A DNA stretch of 64,000 nucleotides, taken from contig JAHBXT010000002.1 in assembly GCA_019636385.1 (NCBI GenBank), positions 806,001-870,000 of the forward strand, in the 5' to 3' direction. The DNA comes from Pirellulaceae bacterium. Lineage in GTDB: Bacteria; Planctomycetota; Planctomycetia; Pirellulales; Pirellulaceae. Positions 61,221 through 64,000 of this stretch are shown here, piece after piece. The notes under the pieces were generated by a model. The model was not told where the DNA came from, did no database searches, and saw nothing but the letters and a program-made list of their open reading frames with translations. The position numbers and the translations under genes are program-made. The stretch's first letter is position 1, and each line of letters starts with the position of its first letter.

Positions 61221-63149
61221 ATGAGGGGGGGATACCGAAAATTGCTCTGCGGACTCCTTGCTGGCCTAACCGCCAGCAACGGATGCATGAGCGGAAATCG
61301 GCAGTTGTTCATGTCCGGCGGGCAGCACTGTAACGCACCGGCTCACTGTCCCACAGACTCCTTTGCTCAGCTTCGCCAGTCTGATGCGTTACTGTGCCAT
61401 GAATGCGCTGGTGCAGAGCTCAGCGTCTTTTCACCGTTGGATGTTGATGAATCCCAAGTCGGGCAGTCGGCCACGATGCACATGTCATTAGAGCAGTGCA
61501 TTCGGGACGCACTGCAAAGCTCGAAGGTTATGCGAGATCTAGGGGTAACCGTAATTCGGTCGCCACAAACGACGAACTCCACGGTGGATCCGGCGATGAT
61601 CTACACCGATCCGCGGACAGGTGAAGAAGCAGCTCTCAGCGCTTTCGATGCGCAGCTGTTCGCTTCCAACATGTTCGAGTCGAACAATCGCAAATTCAAT
61701 AATCAGTTCTTTGGGGTCAATGGTCGTTTCATTCAGTCACTCAATACCACTCAAATCGGACTATCCAAGAGATCTGCTACCGGTTCAACGTTCACGGTGC
61801 GCAATGTCACCATCGCTGACAATAACAATCAATCTGGTAACCAGTTTCCGGGCCGACGTCAAAGTTGGGAGTCGTTCTTTGAAGTCGAAGCGCGACGTCC
61901 GCTACTGCTGGGCGCGGGCACCGAGTTCAATCGGATCGCAGGGTCTGCCATCGGTCCTGGCCAACTCAACGGCGTCTTGCTGGCGCGAACACGCACCGAT
62001 ATCAGTTTGGTTGATTTTGAACGCTCAGTTCGCGATTTGGTAGCCGAAGTTGAAAACGCGTATTGGGATCTGTACTACGCCTATCGCGATCTGGAAGCCA
62101 AGATCGAAATGCGAGATATCGCAGAAGATACGTTGCGCAAACGATCTGCGAAGGTCGGTGCAGGCGATGTCGCTACCGGCGATATTGCACAGGCCAGAGA
62201 GCAGGTTCTTCGCTTTCAGTCAGAAATTGTAGATGCCCTGAACGGTCGCCCCATTGACGGTACTCGCACCAATAACGGCTCTTCCGGTGGAACCTTTCGT
62301 GGAACGGGTGGCGTGCGGGTGGCCGAGCGAAAATTGCGATTGATGATCGGTTTGCCTATCAACGACGGCACTCTGATCTGGCCTACCGATACACCGACTA
62401 CAATTCCAACCACCTTTGACTGGACGAATTCACTCGCTGACGCGTTGACTCACCGCGAAGAATTGCGTCGGCAAAGATGGGTCATCAAGCAGTCCGAATT
62501 GGAACTGATTGCCAATCGTAATTACCTGAAGCCGCAATTAGACCTGATCGCGCGTTATCGCGCGCGTGGGTTCAGCGACCAGTTGCTAACGCGGCATCCC
62601 ATTGATGGCTCACATTTCTTTGATGACGACCTCCAAGAACTGAATGCCGGAATTGAATACGTCATGCCGATTGGATTTCGTCGGGCACATGCGGCAGTGC
62701 GCAATTCCGAGCTATCGCTTGTGCGTGCCAACGAAGTGCTTCGTGAACAAGAACGCGGTGTCCAATTGGGGCTCAGCAACGCTGTAGCTGATTCCAAACG
62801 TTCTTACGAGAGCATGAATTTGCATCATCATCGACTGGACGCAATTGTCGAGCAGCTAAATGCACTCCAAGCTCGCGAAGAGGCTGCTAATACCCCAGAG
62901 CTTGATGTGGTCTTGGAAACCCACCGACGCCTGTTGGATGCCAGGTTACGATTTCACCAGTCGCAAATCGACTACGCATTGTCGCTGCGAAATATTCATT
63001 TTGAAAAAGGTACACTGCTGAATTATCACAGTATCTATTTGGCCGAGTCAGCCAGCAGCAGGAACGCAGTTGCCGATGCTCAGGTACGTGCTAGCATGCA
63101 AGACGGAAACGTACGTGTCAGCCATCGCGACAGTATTGTAGCCGAATAA
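61221..63149 (+). CDS. TolC-type outer membrane efflux protein
   Basis: About 642 residues from ATG 61221, supported by GGAG six bases upstream (GTG 61170 is the longer alternative). The N-terminus has a basic start and hydrophobic core ending TASNGC, so a lipoprotein signal is possible, with Cys22 as the anchor, although the lipobox is imperfect. The region 22-75 is cysteine-rich (C...HC...HC...CHEC), unusual for this family. From about 90 the TolC (OEP) layout appears, including the repeated RDLVAEVENAYWDLYYAYRDLE coiled-coil helices and KVGAGDVATGDIAQAREQVLR. It would form the outer-membrane duct for the adaptors encoded divergently. Confidence 0.9.
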   Translation: MRGGYRKLLCGLLAGLTASNGCMSGNRQLFMSGGQHCNAPAHCPTDSFAQLRQSDALLCHECAGAELSVFSPLDVDESQVGQSATMHMSLEQCIRDALQSSKVMRDLGVTVIRSPQTTNSTVDPAMIYTDPRTGEEAALSAFDAQLFASNMFESNNRKFNNQFFGVNGRFIQSLNTTQIGLSKRSATGSTFTVRNVTIADNNNQSGNQFPGRRQSWESFFEVEARRPLLLGAGTEFNRIAGSAIGPGQLNGVLLARTRTDISLVDFERSVRDLVAEVENAYWDLYYAYRDLEAKIEMRDIAEDTLRKRSAKVGAGDVATGDIAQAREQVLRFQSEIVDALNGRPIDGTRTNNGSSGGTFRGTGGVRVAERKLRLMIGLPINDGTLIWPTDTPTTIPTTFDWTNSLADALTHREELRRQRWVIKQSELELIANRNYLKPQLDLIARYRARGFSDQLLTRHPIDGSHFFDDDLQELNAGIEYVMPIGFRRAHAAVRNSELSLVRANEVLREQERGVQLGLSNAVADSKRSYESMNLHHHRLDAIVEQLNALQAREEAANTPELDVVLETHRRLLDARLRFHQSQIDYALSLRNIHFEKGTLLNYHSIYLAESASSRNAVADAQVRASMQDGNVRVSHRDSIVAE

Positions 63150-63339
63150 CTCCAGGGGCTAACGCAAGACCCTGACGAGCTAGAAAGCCTGATCCCGAAT
63201 TCAAATTTCGCTGCAACTTGCGCCCGCTGCATTCTTTTCTCTCCCCGTATGATCCGAGCAATCGTACAACTTTAAACGATTTGCAACTTCGAGCAGAAGA
63301 TATTGCTTGTTGGTGCAGCGCATTCTGCCCTCGGCGTGC

Positions 63340-63345
63340 TATACT
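63340..63345 (+). promoter_or_regulatory. Extended -10 promoter of the TIGR03000-type gene
   Basis: TATACT at 63340-63345 is preceded by TGC (63337-63339), the extended -10 arrangement also seen at 42419-42427 before the sigma factor. No good -35 is visible. The expected transcription start is about 86 bases before ATG 63438. Confidence 0.4.
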
Positions 63346-63437
63346 TGATCGCGGTCTGGAATCTTCAATGCGCCGCATGGAGGCAGATTCCGCAGTGTCT
63401 ATACCACGTCAGACCAAAGGATATGGGAGGTTCAATA

Positions 63438-63872
63438 ATGAAGCCAGTGCGTTTCTTGACAAGCCTAGTGATTTGCGTTTGGGCCACCTGTGCGTTTGCA
63501 CAGTCAGTGCATAGCCAAGATTGCATGTGCTCAGAGGCACGTGTAGGCATGGGCGTGGACGACTTTTCGTCGTACTCGAACATGCAAATCCTGGAGGCCA
63601 ATGCGATCTACCTAACCGTTGATGTTCCGGAAATCACGCTTGATTGCCCAACAGATGCAATCCTTACAATCAATGGCGACAAAACTGCCAGCACTGGCAA
63701 GTCGCGCCGATTCATCGTGCGAAATCTGGCGCCTGGTGAAAAATACGAGTTCACCGTAGTGGCAATAACCACCAATCGCGCTGGTATTGAATTGCAGCAG
63801 ACGCAGACGTTTACCTTGAAGACCGGTGATTTCAAGCAAATCGCGATGAAGCCGATCAAGCGCAAAACGTGA
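63438..63872 (+). CDS. Small secreted TIGR03000-domain protein
   Basis: A 144-residue protein with a signal peptide (MKPVRFLTSLVICVWATCAFAQS) and a TIGR03000-like domain. Evidence for the domain is VDVPEITLDCPTDAILTING-DKTASTGKSRRFIVRNLAPGEKYEFTVVA, which matches the 'VPADAxxxxNGxxTxxTGxxRxFxxxxLxPGxxYxYxV' pattern of this planctomycete family. The domain is thought to be an extracellular beta-sandwich; function unknown. ATG 63438 is fixed by GGGAGG seven bases upstream. The gene is 288 bp downstream of the TolC-type gene on the same strand, with a promoter of its own. Confidence 0.85.
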   Translation: MKPVRFLTSLVICVWATCAFAQSVHSQDCMCSEARVGMGVDDFSSYSNMQILEANAIYLTVDVPEITLDCPTDAILTINGDKTASTGKSRRFIVRNLAPGEKYEFTVVAITTNRAGIELQQTQTFTLKTGDFKQIAMKPIKRKT

Positions 63873-64000
63873 CAAGGTATTCGACGCGAATTTGACGACT
63901 CAGTGACTGCAAAAACTGGTGGCAGGAACTGTCGACCGTCTACAGCCGTTACGCCAGATGGTGCAGTAGGTCGTGGTTGTGGTCGCAGGTGCTCTTGGGA

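Noticed and set aside
1..64000. tRNA, rRNA and CRISPR
   Set aside because: Reading both strands for T-loop-like GTTCRANNC sets in intergenic space and for regularly spaced direct repeats gave no candidate.

Overview
The window looks like a chromosomal segment of a planctomycete, most likely of the Pirellulaceae/Pirellulales. The evidence is the set of lineage-typical families: a paired DUF1549/DUF1553 cytochrome and DUF1501 protein, a C-terminal TIGR02603-type haem-binding fragment, a TIGR03000 small secreted protein, a CxxC/CxxC 'WCGHDWH' small zinc-ribbon protein, a MoxR plus giant membrane vWA pair, FloA, and very Gly/Met/Ser-rich pilus-like membrane proteins. No rRNA, tRNA, CRISPR array or insertion sequence was recognised.

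Layout. 1-367 is the end of a gene cut by the window edge. 642-16933 is mostly minus strand: DUF1501 and DUF1549/1553 pair, folC, moxR, a vWA membrane protein, a GT39-TPR glycosyltransferase translationally coupled to an SDR, trmL, and then (to 21081) a three-gene type IV pilus-like assembly operon headed by a PilM-PilN fusion. 21204-22259 is a secreted protein of unknown function. 22455-28422 holds a dGTPase and a lipid-type cluster (GNAT-like protein, FabI, FabZ, CrtI-like FAD oxidoreductase). 28907-38005 holds a small coiled-coil protein, glmS, floA with a downstream partner, an amine-oxidase-like flavoenzyme overlapping a secernin-type Ntn hydrolase, a tail-anchored protein and a GntP permease. 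38554-40464 is a probable restriction-modification pair plus a zinc-ribbon protein. A secreted GDPD follows.

42538-55796 is the standout region: a small protein and a FliA/WhiG-like sigma factor (overlapping genes behind a good promoter) lead into tssA-tssB-tssC-tssC2-tagJ-tssE-tssF-tssG-tssH. This is the order of the Rhizobium imp locus impA-H plus clpV, with no Hcp, VgrG, PAAR or membrane-complex genes in the window. Immediately convergent, only 16 bp away, is a second envelope system (55813-63149): a GAF-like-HlyD protein, a HlyD adaptor, a PqqD-like/M50 protease/HlyD fusion, and a divergent TolC-type outer-membrane protein, with no recognisable pump. These two adjacent regions are the best candidates for incompletely described biology.

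Start codons were chosen from ribosome-binding sites, gene overlaps and family N-termini; several are well inside the longest open frame and this is stated in the entries. All functional calls come from reading motifs by eye; no database search was run.
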